NCBI GenBank assembly: GCA_947650285.1
Contig: CANTFL010001182.1
Span: 62,001-126,000 of the forward strand
Origin: Hyaloperonospora brassicae
Lineage: Eukaryota; Oomycota; Peronosporomycetes; Peronosporales; Peronosporaceae
Length of the DNA: 64,000 nucleotides
Reading direction: 5' to 3'
The notes under the pieces are model-generated. The model had not been told where the DNA came from. It searched no databases and was given only the letters and a program-made list of their open reading frames with translations. Below are positions 54,506-64,000 of this stretch, piece after piece; position 1 is the stretch's first letter, and every line of letters begins with the position of its first letter. A program made the position numbers and the translations under genes.

Positions 54506-56992
54506 ATGGTGCGCGTGCCCGGATCTTCTGAGGCCTCTGGATTTCACCGTGAGTCCACTGGCGAAGATGTCAAGATCAAGCAAGAACCTGGGATTGAAGT
54601 GTCAGCGACAGAGGGATCGACGCAGACACGCAGAAACACAAGATCCTCAGATCATCAGAGTTTTGGGAGGGGCCCTGATGAAATGAAAATGAAAGAGGAA
54701 GATCGAGAGATCGATCTGGAAGATAAACCTCAAATACCTCCTAGGGCCCTTTCGGGGGCCACCGCAGATCGCTCTGCAAAGAGCGATCTGCTGGATGAAA
54801 ATCCAATGGTGAAAACCACATCGGCGAAAGCCAAACCCTATTCCTTCGTCGAGAGATCGCCCGACCTCAAGCCGAGACACTCGACCGCGAGATCGACCGC
54901 ATTGGAACGATCCAAGATGAGATCGGTGGGATCAGACGTCAAAGAGCGACAGATCGGCCACACCGTGCAACCGAAGACCGGAGTCAAAGAGGAATGCGAT
55001 GAAGCACCAGGTAAGATCGCGAAGCCAAAGACGGAATACAACCCAGGGAAGATCGCGTCCAGGGAGAAGGAGACGAACAGCGAAGCGCGGGACCGTGCAA
55101 AGTGGCAGTATTATTATGGCCATTTGAAAACGCTACTCAAGACGGATCCAGTGTTCAAGATATTAAGGCCCAAGTTGATCGGTCCTCTGGACAAGCCGAT
55201 CTCGGTCCCACCTCCGGGGACCAACAAAGTTGACGAGATCAATTTGATTTTGCAGATGTTGGATGACATGGGTGTCTGCCCTAACGCTTTTGATGGAGAT
55301 GAACTGCTGAGTTGCAGCTTGGAACAGTTGAACAACGCGGCGAATGAGTTTGTGGAGATCATGATTATGCTGGTGGGCAAAGCCAATACTCCTGAAGACA
55401 ATACCGAGACACCCTCAGACTCGCTCCAGGAACACCCCGCGGGATCGCCCCGCTACGCTTCGGATGACTCCGAGAGTGAGTCAGATGGATCCATCAGCAT
55501 TCGTCGGATGTCTCTAGGACCATCGGGTGGTACGTTTTTAAAGAACAAGATCGGCCAAGCCAAGATTGACGCCGTTAAAGGACGAGCCAAGAGCGACATG
55601 TTACTGAGATCGGCCGGTACCCGTACTGAGCTGGACGATCAAGAAGAGGGCGATCTAAGTCGGCACTTCAATGCAGCCATGAAGAAGTACGAGGCGGATC
55701 AACGTACAGCTCAGCGAATGAATCGACAGCCAAACCACTACCCAGATCGCCGTGCCTTTCTCCAACCCTTGCACGAAAGCCATCACATGCCGGATGTGGA
55801 GATGGAATCGGTGGAGTCGGACACTTACCAGCAGATCCATCATGGGGCGGAATACGACCCAGATGATCTATGGATGCCCGAACCACGGCGCCCTCACGTA
55901 GCCGCGACTGGTGTGACTACCGGAGGGGGGAGCATCACGCAGAGGATCAGAATCTCAGCGATTTCGGAACTGAAAGAATTCTCAGGGAAAGATCGGGAAG
56001 AAGATAAAGCACGAACCTGGATCGGCAAAGTGAAGTCAGCGTTCATCCGGGACCAAGCACCGGACGAAGAGAGATGTCTGGTTTTCGGTGATCTCATGGT
56101 GGGCCCCGCCCGTTATTGGTACCGACAGCTGAGTAGATCGACGAGATTCAATTGGAAGGAGTTGATGAACAGCTTTCTTGTGGAATATGCGGGACACGGG
56201 ATGTCCGCGAGCCGACAGTATTACCACGCAAAGAAACGATCGGAGGAAGATCCTTTGCAGTACCTGTATCGGCTTAATGTGATGGGAATGGAAGCGAAGA
56301 TACCGGTGATGACTGGATTGCCAGCTGCGCGCAAGGAACATGTCAACCATTTCATTGACACCTTGGACGACCCCGATCTGTCCAATCAATTGCTACTGCT
56401 GAATGTAGAAGACGCGGAGGCCATGCAAAAGACACTGCATGGATATCAACAAGGGAGATCGCGTCAAGGGAAAGTGATGATGGGATCGTCCAAGTTCAGA
56501 CAGAAGGGAACTCAGGGTCCAGCGCTGTCTAAGCCTGCACGAGCGGTGAGGATGATCCGTACCGAGGATGTCAGCAGCGAGTCAGGATCGGACACCTACG
56601 GATCGGATTCGGAAGATCGATTGAGATCGGTCCATGTGGCTGCCACTACGGATCGGCGTTCATCTCCTAATGACGTTACAGCAAACGCGAGATCGGTCGA
56701 TCCGAACACTCGTCGAGACTATCAAGATCGCAATATGCCATCGAAGCCGTGTACTCATTGCGGATCGACCAAGCATGGAGATCTCGGTTGCTGGAAGCGG
56801 CTCACTTGCCAGAAGTGTGGGCGTAAAGGACACCCCTCAGACAATTGTTTCTTCGTGTGTCGTGCCTGCGGTGAGATGCACGACCCGGGGAAGTGTCCCA
56901 TGGAGGAGTTCTACAACATGATCCGCCAGTGGTACGTCCCAAACAAGCATGCGGGGATGCTGCCAGAGAAGGCCGAGAAGATGTTAAACTAG
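54506..56992 (+). CDS. gag: Gag polyprotein of Element C
   Basis: 828 codons, the same length as in B, with the same start at the LTR end, the same capsid-like region and the same three zinc knuckles. Differences from B concentrate at residues about 293-475 (for example TPEDNTETPSDS against APEDKLETPFDS); outside this patch only a handful of residues differ. Open and apparently functional, so C could still supply Gag or be packaged by it. Confidence 0.95.
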   Translation: MVRVPGSSEASGFHRESTGEDVKIKQEPGIEVSATEGSTQTRRNTRSSDHQSFGRGPDEMKMKEEDREIDLEDKPQIPPRALSGATADRSAKSDLLDENPMVKTTSAKAKPYSFVERSPDLKPRHSTARSTALERSKMRSVGSDVKERQIGHTVQPKTGVKEECDEAPGKIAKPKTEYNPGKIASREKETNSEARDRAKWQYYYGHLKTLLKTDPVFKILRPKLIGPLDKPISVPPPGTNKVDEINLILQMLDDMGVCPNAFDGDELLSCSLEQLNNAANEFVEIMIMLVGKANTPEDNTETPSDSLQEHPAGSPRYASDDSESESDGSISIRRMSLGPSGGTFLKNKIGQAKIDAVKGRAKSDMLLRSAGTRTELDDQEEGDLSRHFNAAMKKYEADQRTAQRMNRQPNHYPDRRAFLQPLHESHHMPDVEMESVESDTYQQIHHGAEYDPDDLWMPEPRRPHVAATGVTTGGGSITQRIRISAISELKEFSGKDREEDKARTWIGKVKSAFIRDQAPDEERCLVFGDLMVGPARYWYRQLSRSTRFNWKELMNSFLVEYAGHGMSASRQYYHAKKRSEEDPLQYLYRLNVMGMEAKIPVMTGLPAARKEHVNHFIDTLDDPDLSNQLLLLNVEDAEAMQKTLHGYQQGRSRQGKVMMGSSKFRQKGTQGPALSKPARAVRMIRTEDVSSESGSDTYGSDSEDRLRSVHVAATTDRRSSPNDVTANARSVDPNTRRDYQDRNMPSKPCTHCGSTKHGDLGCWKRLTCQKCGRKGHPSDNCFFVCRACGEMHDPGKCPMEEFYNMIRQWYVPNKHAGMLPEKAEKMLN
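54507..54524 (+). other. Primer-binding site of Element C
   Basis: TGGTGCGCGTGCCCGGAT, identical to Element B and again overlapping the gag ATG at 54506. Confidence 0.7.
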
Positions 56993-57032
56993 GACGCTCG
57001 CCAGGTTTGAATCTGGTACGAGCCGAGCGTTC
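56983..57032 (+). promoter_or_regulatory. -1 ribosomal frameshift signal of Element C
   Basis: GTTAAAC at 56983-56989, gag stop TAG at 56990-56992, and the same stem-loop as in Element B. Confidence 0.8.
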
Positions 57033-58300
57033 TAGGCTCTGCATTATTGCATACGTGGAAAAAAAGAAGACGGATCGCGAGAGTAAGCAGGATACAGATA
57101 TGGAAACAAATATATCTCGTTCGAAGTCAAAACGTGTTGCTTCCGTGTCCCATCTGAAGCGGATCGATGAATACTCGCGATCTGAACCCACTATGGAGAT
57201 CGAGCTCGCTTACGGTGAATCTCGCGGATACTGGAAGCATTATTCGCCCGGGAAGTGGTTCAAACAAGCGAAAGCTGTTGGCAAGATCAACAACGTAAAA
57301 GCCACTCTGCTATTTGATTCTGGTGCTGAAGTGTCGATCATTGACACCACCTTTGCTCGTGAGGTCGGTTGTAATATTGACGAAAGTCAACGACAAGAAT
57401 GTATCGGGATCGGAGAAACCCCGTACATGACGATAGGACGTACCAAGATCAAAGTAACCCTCGCGGGATCGCTGGTATACTATTTCAATGTGTGGGTAGG
57501 CGATCTGGCAGGGCAAGAAGCGATTCTGGGCATGGACTTTATGGTGCCTGCCGGAGTGCGGCTCGACCTAGCGGATGGCGCGCTATGTCTACCAGAAGAA
57601 ATCCGCATTCACCTCGCAGGACGTCGCCCCGCGTACGGATCGAAGATACAACATATAACGGCGAAGGACCAACATGTGGTGATCCCGGTCGGAGAGTCAA
57701 GGGAAGTGAAGATCGGGATCGGAGGGGCTAAGATGAAGTTGTGGGTCGCCAGAGGACCAGATTGGGTTCCCACTGTGATCTCGGGGTTGGGTAAGACGGA
57801 AGTACCTGCAGATGACCAACATTGGCGACCGTGAGATCATACTGCCCACCCACACTATATTGGGCTTGTGGACCGAAGGCGATATGGTACCACGAACTCA
57901 AGGTTTCGTGACGGTCGGATCGGGGAAGTACAAGGAGTGGCAAACTCTGGCGTATGAGGCTACGACGGATCGAGTGAAGGAACTCCCAAAAGAACAGACC
58001 GGACCACTGGTAGATCGCCCTACGTATACCACCCCCAAACGTATCGTGAAACGACCGTCTGATACGTTGAAGAACCTATCTCCAGCGATCTCCACGGTAA
58101 CGCAACAAGCTAACGATGGCGAATCGCAAAAGGCAGATGCTGTGGTTGCCAAAGAAGAAACAGTCAACAGAGCTGAGCTATTGTGGATGGAAAACGACCA
58201 TGAGATCGGAACCCAACATGCAACGAAGGGAGATCGCGATATCGATCAAGAATGGCTACGTGACATGATCGTCTCTATCGAAAGCCGATCCGACCGGTAA
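56983..58300 (+). pseudogene. Protease region of Element C, frameshifted
   Basis: The core with LLFDSGAEVSIID and AILGMDFM is intact. One extra base near 57790 (GGTTGGGTAAGACGG, against GGTTTGGTAGTAGG in B) diverts the frame to a stop at 57834. The original reading continues in another frame (57812-58300) and ends TAA at 58300. The core lies upstream of the lesion, so a truncated protease might still fold. Confidence 0.85.
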
Positions 58301-58301
58301 A

Positions 58302-61300
58302 TTGCTGAGGTCGGAGCAGCCGGGAGAGATGAAAGAGCCTAAGGAAGAAGCAATGTTAAAGACTGAAGATGCCGAGATCGCAGTAACACCAGTTTACTAC
58401 CACGAGAGCGGAGATTTGTTTGCTGAAGATATCGAGCAGCACATGGCAGTACTACCAGAAATGTCGGCGACTACAGAAGAAGTGACGATTGAAGACATTC
58501 AGATCGGAGATCCAAATGTGCCTCTCACCACGGATCAACAGCGGCTCAGATTGCTGATCTGGAAGAGCCGTCACCTCCTCATGGGTAAAGGTAATGCCCT
58601 ACCCCCAGCAGCACGAGGCGCGATCTGTGATATTGATGTCGGTGGGGCAGCACCGATAGCGCAAAGAGTACGTCCGGTCGCACCTAAATATCGGGAGAAG
58701 CTGTCAGACCTCATCAAAGGACTACTAGCGGCCAAGATCGTCCAGCCATCCACGTCACCGTGGGCGTCTCCGATAGTGGTGATCATCAAGAAGAACGGAG
58801 TGGATATTCGCCTTTGCATTGATTATCGAAGAGTGAATCAGCTGACACGTCTGATGGTTTATCCCATGCCGTTGATCAGCGATCTGCTGGAAGACCTAGA
58901 TAAAGCTTTATGGTACTGTTCGCTAGATATGGCTAGTGGATTCTGGGTGGTTGAGATGACTGAACGAGCCAAACTGATCTCAGCGTTTGTCACACCGTTT
59001 GGTCTTTTCGAGTGGCTGCGAATGCCTTTTGGGCTTAAGAACGCGCCCCAGATCTACCAACGTCTGGTCGACAATGCGCTGTATGGATACCTCAAGATCG
59101 GCCAGAGATCATCCTCTGATGGCCCGATCGACGTGTTCAAAGATGGTGAACCGGAGACAGATCGACGACCTTCTATACTGGGACGCCGATCTTACATTGA
59201 CGACATCCTCATACCAGCCACCTCATGGGAATCTCTGTACGCAAAAGTAGAGCGATTGCTGGAAGCATGTGATAAGTGGAATCTGTCTATCAGTCTCACG
59301 AAGAGTTTTTGGGGGTGCCGTAAGGTCGATTATTTGGGACATCGAGTGTCGATGGATGGTCTGGAGGCTCAGCCCAAGAACTTGGAGTCGTTGGTCAACA
59401 TCCCGTTCCCTAGCACGCTACGAGCTATGCAATCTTTTCTCGGGAGTTTGAACTACTACCGCCGCTTCATTGAGGATTTCGCGGTGTACGCCGCGGTGTT
59501 ATATGAGTTAAGAGAATCGGATTTCTTCGAGATCGGCCGATCTCAGCTCGCAGCAGGAGACGAATGGTTGAACGAAGATCGATGGAAGGAAGCCAAGGTT
59601 GCTTTCACTATGCTAAAGGCTAAGATAGCTACAGCTCCTATGCTCAAACATTTCGACCCGGATCGCCCTCCTGTGATCGTGGTCTACGCTAGCAAGTGGG
59701 CTGTTTCAGCGGCCCTGATACAGGAGTACGATGGCGTATACCATCCGGTTACGTTTACTAGCCGCACCTTGAAGCCCAATGAGCTTAACTATGGAACGGT
59801 GGAAAAGGAAGTGCTGGCGCTACTTCGTGTTTTGGATGTATGCTACACTACGCTTGCTTCGCGAGAGATCACTGTGCTGACCCGACATTCTACGTTAGCG
59901 TGGTTGATGCAATCTCGAGGACTCAACGGGAGATTAGGACGGTGGGCTGCTTTGTTGTCGAACTGGACTATGGAGGTGAAGAAATGTGAGAGAGGAGAAG
60001 AAGAGATTCTGGGTATGCTAGCAGCAAGTATCACTCCGAGAGACGAGGTAGAAGAGATGCTGATCGCGATTTCCCCTCGAAAAGACTGCCGACTCAAAGT
60101 ATCGACACCACCTCCAACGGTGGAAGCAGATGAGGAGTTGTTGGTGGCCAGCTTCGACGGATCGGCTAGGATCAAAAAGAAAGGAGGGTCGTACAGTGCT
60201 GTGGTATGGAAGTTACCCGAGTGGACGATTGTGGCGGCAGAATCTAGATATGCTCACGATTTGACTGTGAATGAAGCGGAGTATAATGGCTTGCTATTGT
60301 GCTTTGAGTTACTCGCCGATCTGGACAGGGGGCGAGTAATTCTGTGTGGAGATTCTAATTTGGTGATTCGACAGATGCGCGGTGAGATCGACTGCAAGGC
60401 ACCGGGCCTTCAGCTTCTGAGACACAAAGCGTTGGAGAAGCTGCGGTCATGGCCTAGTCACGAGTTTCTACATATGAAGCGAGAGTGGAATCAGAGCGCA
60501 GATCGACTAGCCAGCACAGCGTTGCAGAACGAAAAAGGAAGAACAATTGTAGCTGAAGAAGATCGGCAAGATCTGATGACACTGAACCGTCTCGACGAAT
60601 TGTTGAAGCCCAAGCAAGATGGTCAGCTGGCTCGGGTAACTGCAATCACGAGATCGGCCGAGAGGATACGTCATGAACCTGAAGTGATACAGGAAGAGAT
60701 AGTGCAGCGAATTAGGATTCAACGGATTGTCCAAGCTCAAGATGAAGAGCGTTGGATTGTTAATCTCAAGAAGTATCTAAGTGGCGATGTGTCAAACTTG
60801 GACGCGGGAGCAGTGAAGGTATGCGCAAAACTGGCGCCGGAGTACGAGATCGATGAGAGCGATCTGCTATTTTTCTGCCCCACGGCGAAAAGAAAGTCAG
60901 AAGATCGTGATGGTTTGATGCGGTTGGTGATCCCTGAGACGTTGCAACAAGACTTCTTGCATCACTATCATACGAGTCTGGAAGGAGGCCATCAGGGTAT
61001 CGGTAGAACTTATCAGAGGATCAGATCGCGATTCCATTGGAGAGGACTATATCGGAGTGTGCAACGATATGTGGGCGAATGTACCGACTGTGAAACCGGA
61101 AAAGGAAGCCCGACGATTCATGGGAGATCCCCGGGCAACTCTACACGCAACCTATCCATTTCAGATCATCGCAATGGATCATATACCGTCGTTGCCCAAG
61201 TCCATCAAGGGGAACACCGAACTGCTCATTTGGGTGGACCTCTTCTCGGGATATGTGATTGCAAAGGCTAGCTCATCACGGACGGCACAAACAATAGCGG

Positions 61301-62346
61301 AAAATTACGAAGAATGTGTGTTTCGACGCTTCGGGGCTAGCGAGGCTATCAGGCACGATCGAGAACCGGGATTTATGTCCGACTTCTTTCGAGCCTTCAG
61401 CCGGATCGTAGGACAAAAACAGCGTGCTACCATGGCTTACAGGCCACAAGCAAATGGAACAGCCGAACGAATGGTGCAAACCTTGACGCATTCGCTCAAG
61501 ATGTACGTGGCTGAAGTTGACCAACGAGACTGGGATGAGTATGCTGAGCGGCTCACATTTGCCATCAACACCGCACAAGATCGAGTTCGAGGGGACACCC
61601 CATTCTATCTGATTCATGGATGGGACCCGCGATCAACGTTGGAAGCTACGTTATCAGTGGGAAACACGAGGACGAGAGATCGCGATCCAAAGCGGTGGAG
61701 ATATAGTATTCAAAGACAATATCAGCGAGCTCGATCAGCGGTGAATGATCAACTACGACTTGCGATCCACGAGAGGGCAGATCGCCATAACGAAGACGTA
61801 GAACAACACGAGATCGAAGTGGGAACGCAAGTTTGGCTATACCTGGATCGAGTTAAAGAAGGATATGCGAAGAAGCTAGCGCACATGTGGCATGGGCCAT
61901 TCCGAGTTGCAGACATATGTGGAGATCACGCTGTGAAACTGGAGATCGCTGGGACCCCGTATCGGCTATTTCCGATTGTACATTTATCGAAGCTGAAGAA
62001 GGTAAAAACGTTCCCTGAACGGCCGAAGGATCAGCTTACGATAGACGAAGCAGATCGTTTGGACTTTGATGAAGCTTTGCTGCCAGAAGACAGTTGGGAG
62101 AGTGAGCTTGAGGAAGGAGAGTACGAAGTAGAAGAAATATTGGACGTGCGATCTGGTAGGAAAACCCGTTATGGGCGAGTACACCGACAGTTTCTGGTGA
62201 AGTGGAAGGGACATCCCGATTTAAGTTGGGTGGATGAGGCCGATCTGAGTTGTGGGGCGATCTTGCAGGAGTTTGAGCGGAACCGAGTGAGTCGAAACCG
62301 TTTCGAAGTGATGCAGTCTCACGAAGGCAAGTCGGACGAACCTTAA
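58302..62346 (+). pseudogene. pol: Pol of Element C, frameshifted in integrase
   Basis: A 989-codon frame covers RT (YIDD), both RNase H domains and the integrase zinc region. An extra base near 61138 (CCCGGGCAACTC, against CCCGGGGAACC in B) shifts the frame, which closes at 61271. The integrase core and chromodomain continue in the frame 61057-62346, which ends in the usual MQSHEGKSDEP. RT and RNase H could still be made; integrase could not. The pol frame opens only after a TGA at 58266-58268, so protease and pol overlap by about 32 bases here. Confidence 0.9.
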
Positions 62347-62608
62347 CAGTTCTGAACAAGTGTGCTAGGCGGTAGCACATGCGGGTGGATGAGGTTGCAA
62401 GATGTGCTGGGAGGTAGCACAGGCTGATGGATGGTGTTTTTGTGTATGAGTATGGAGACAGTCACGTGAATTACCTTACTGAATGATGTGGAGCGAGAAG
62501 GATCGAGGTCGTGGAAGTTGCAAAGAATGAAGTACCTAAGAAACGAGACGATGATCGAATGACTTACACGATTATGAAAGACGATCGGGCTTGGGCACCG
62601 ATCTTGAA
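62347..62608. other. Spacer between convergent pol and antisense gene (Element C)
   Basis: Contains the hairpin GTGCTAGGCGGTAGCAC (62362-62378) and a second related copy (62404-62420). Nothing else is recognised. Confidence 0.4.
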
Positions 62609-64000
62609 CTAAGACGATGGAGCAGGCTTGAACTTGTCCTGTAGACGAGGGATCTGCGATCCGGGGTGATCCCAATAGGCGTTACGGAACTGGTTGCGCC
62701 AAGGATCCTCTTGGTCGGCCATGTCCAATGCCTCTAGCAAGTCAGCTGGGTCGTTAGAGTGTCCTAACCCTGGATACCAAACTCGTTCTTCATGTGGGCG
62801 CGGATAGTGGAGGAAGAAGGGATCCAGCAAGATGTCGAGATCGCAGTGGCCAGCGATCATGCCGTTGAGTATCATCTTCAAGAAGTTCTTCCAACGTGCT
62901 CCAAAACGAGATCGGCGCTGCTTTCGTTGACGCCAGAACGTTTGCATGAACCGTTCGGATCGTCGTTGGGCTGGAGAGATCGGGAAAGCATGAGTAGATT
63001 CCCACAGAGCTTGCCGATGAGTGGACTCGAGCTCCAGGTAGCGATGGCTCATGTCTCTGATACCATCCAGTCATGGTGAACGATATCGGGTTCACGGGGA
63101 CCACGATATTATCCCAAGGGGCGGTAGCGTAAAGAGCCTGGATGTGCTGCCGCGAAATCAGCCCAGAGGCCCAAGTCCCCGTCGGAGGAGCTCGCCCATG
63201 ACTGTGGAAGGGGAACAGAAAATTCCTGGGTTTGGAGTAGTGGTGAAACAGCAGTTCAATGGTCATGGTCCTCACACAAACCATCGCGATCCGCGAAACT
63301 GACCAGGGAGCGATCTCGGAAGCTACCCGTCGGGAAGGCGCCAGATAGTTGGGGATCCACCGATCCCGTGGCTGCTGGAGTGGTGGAAGATGGTCGAAAT
63401 CAACGGAAGAGATGACTCGGTTAGCCACTTGGCGCGCCGGAAGGGTGATGCTGTTATCGCTGTCGGACGAATGGCGATCCGAAAGCGCAGTAGACCCCGG
63501 AGGCGGACTAGCGGAGCCAGTCTCGCTATGTGTTTCTCCTGTCGGCGACACTTCCATATCTTCCACGTCTCCATCATCTTGAATTTTAATTACGGGGGCA
63601 GCCGCGACCGGAGAGGATGGGTACGAAAGATAACGGGGCTCCGGAGCGTCTGGAGAGAGCGACCGCGACAGTGCTTGAGCCGATGCGGTAGCTGCGGAAG
63701 AAGCGGAAGCTACCTGGGCAGCCGGAGAGGAGTCTAAAGTCGAAGATCGGGCATCCGATCTAGGCTGACGACGGGCGGTCGATCTCGAGCGGGACAACAC
63801 GGAACGGGTCATATCTCCCGAGCTATAGTCTGACTCGGTTGGCTCCCCACTTACCGATCCAGTCCTAGAAGACGTAGACGAGGACGGCGAAGAAGAAGAA
63901 TTGGGTGAAGGCTTGGGCGGGGTCGGTATGGGGAGTTTCTTGGAAGATATTGAGGGATTCAACGACAATAGCCGGGAGGCCACACGGGTGGCAGAAGAAT
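62609..64000 (-). pseudogene. Antisense gene (aORF) of Element C, one frameshift, cut by window edge
   Basis: The same gene as 49805-52553, entered from the right edge in its Ser-rich middle. The frame is open from 64000 through PISFTMTGWY to about 63058, including the place where B is shifted. One extra base there (TCTCTGATACC, against TCGCTGTACC in B) moves the reading to the frame 63052-62609, which carries the rest of the C-terminal domain (SHRYLELESTHRQALWEST, GHCDLDILLDPFF) to the stop at 62609. Confidence 0.8.

Larger units (their letters stand above)
52642..64000 (+). mobile_element. Element C: second unit of the tandem array, cut by window edge
   Basis: Starts with the shared LTR and repeats the Element B plan with a constant offset of 12795 bp through gag. 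It has an intact gag and frameshift signal, single-base insertions in protease (near 57790) and in pol (near 61138), and a frameshifted antisense gene that runs past the right edge. Its own 3' LTR is outside the window. Confidence 0.95.

Overview
The window holds no recognisable host gene. It is a nest of transposable elements and their relics, and the most likely source is an oomycete (Phytophthora or downy-mildew type). Three things suggest this. The dominant Ty3/Gypsy elements carry a second RNase H after the usual one, as described for oomycete Chronos elements. Their integrases, and a decayed second Gypsy family at 25.5-27.9 kb, look like the Gypsy proteins common in Phytophthora. The AT-rich spacers and old relics are what one expects of a gene-poor oomycete compartment. 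This assignment comes from memory of the families, not from a search.

Layout. (1) 1-14311, minus strand: Element 1, an old Gypsy copy with its 3' LTR cut by the window edge. Its gag is split by a solo LTR (10972-12298) and its pol contains an expanded 30-bp repeat. (2) 14312-21576, plus strand: the 3' half of Element 2. Element 1 is inserted in its RNase H region. Pol, an antisense gene relic and the 3' LTR are present. (3) 21577-39248: AT-rich decayed DNA with a gag relic, a Gypsy pol relic, a complete pogo element with inverted repeats, TA duplication and a three-intron transposase carrying two stops, an inverted solo LTR, a Copia RNase H relic, several minisatellites, and a short stretch that looks bacterial (38.2-38.65 kb). 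(4) 39249-39846: an old LTR broken by the insertion of Element B. (5) 39847-64000, plus strand: Elements B and C in tandem, sharing the middle LTR (period 12795 bp). B has open gag, protease and pol. C has one frameshift in protease and one in pol.

How the elements work. The LTR (TGTGG...CCACA, 1864 bp in B) ends on the base before the gag ATG, so the primer-binding site overlaps the first gag codons. Gag is followed by a textbook -1 frameshift signal (GTTAAAC, stop codon, stem-loop) into a protease frame. Pol (RT, RNase H, second RNase H, integrase with chromodomain) lies in a further frame. Between pol and the 3' LTR every element carries a long antisense gene. It starts about 90 bp from the 3' LTR and runs toward pol, and it encodes a protein of about 900 residues with a Ser/Pro-rich N-terminus, a coiled coil, an Arg/Ser segment and a conserved C-terminal domain of unknown function. 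It survives as recognisable protein in three diverged copies. This antisense gene, the PBS/gag overlap and an extreme excess of GATC in element DNA are the main novelties.
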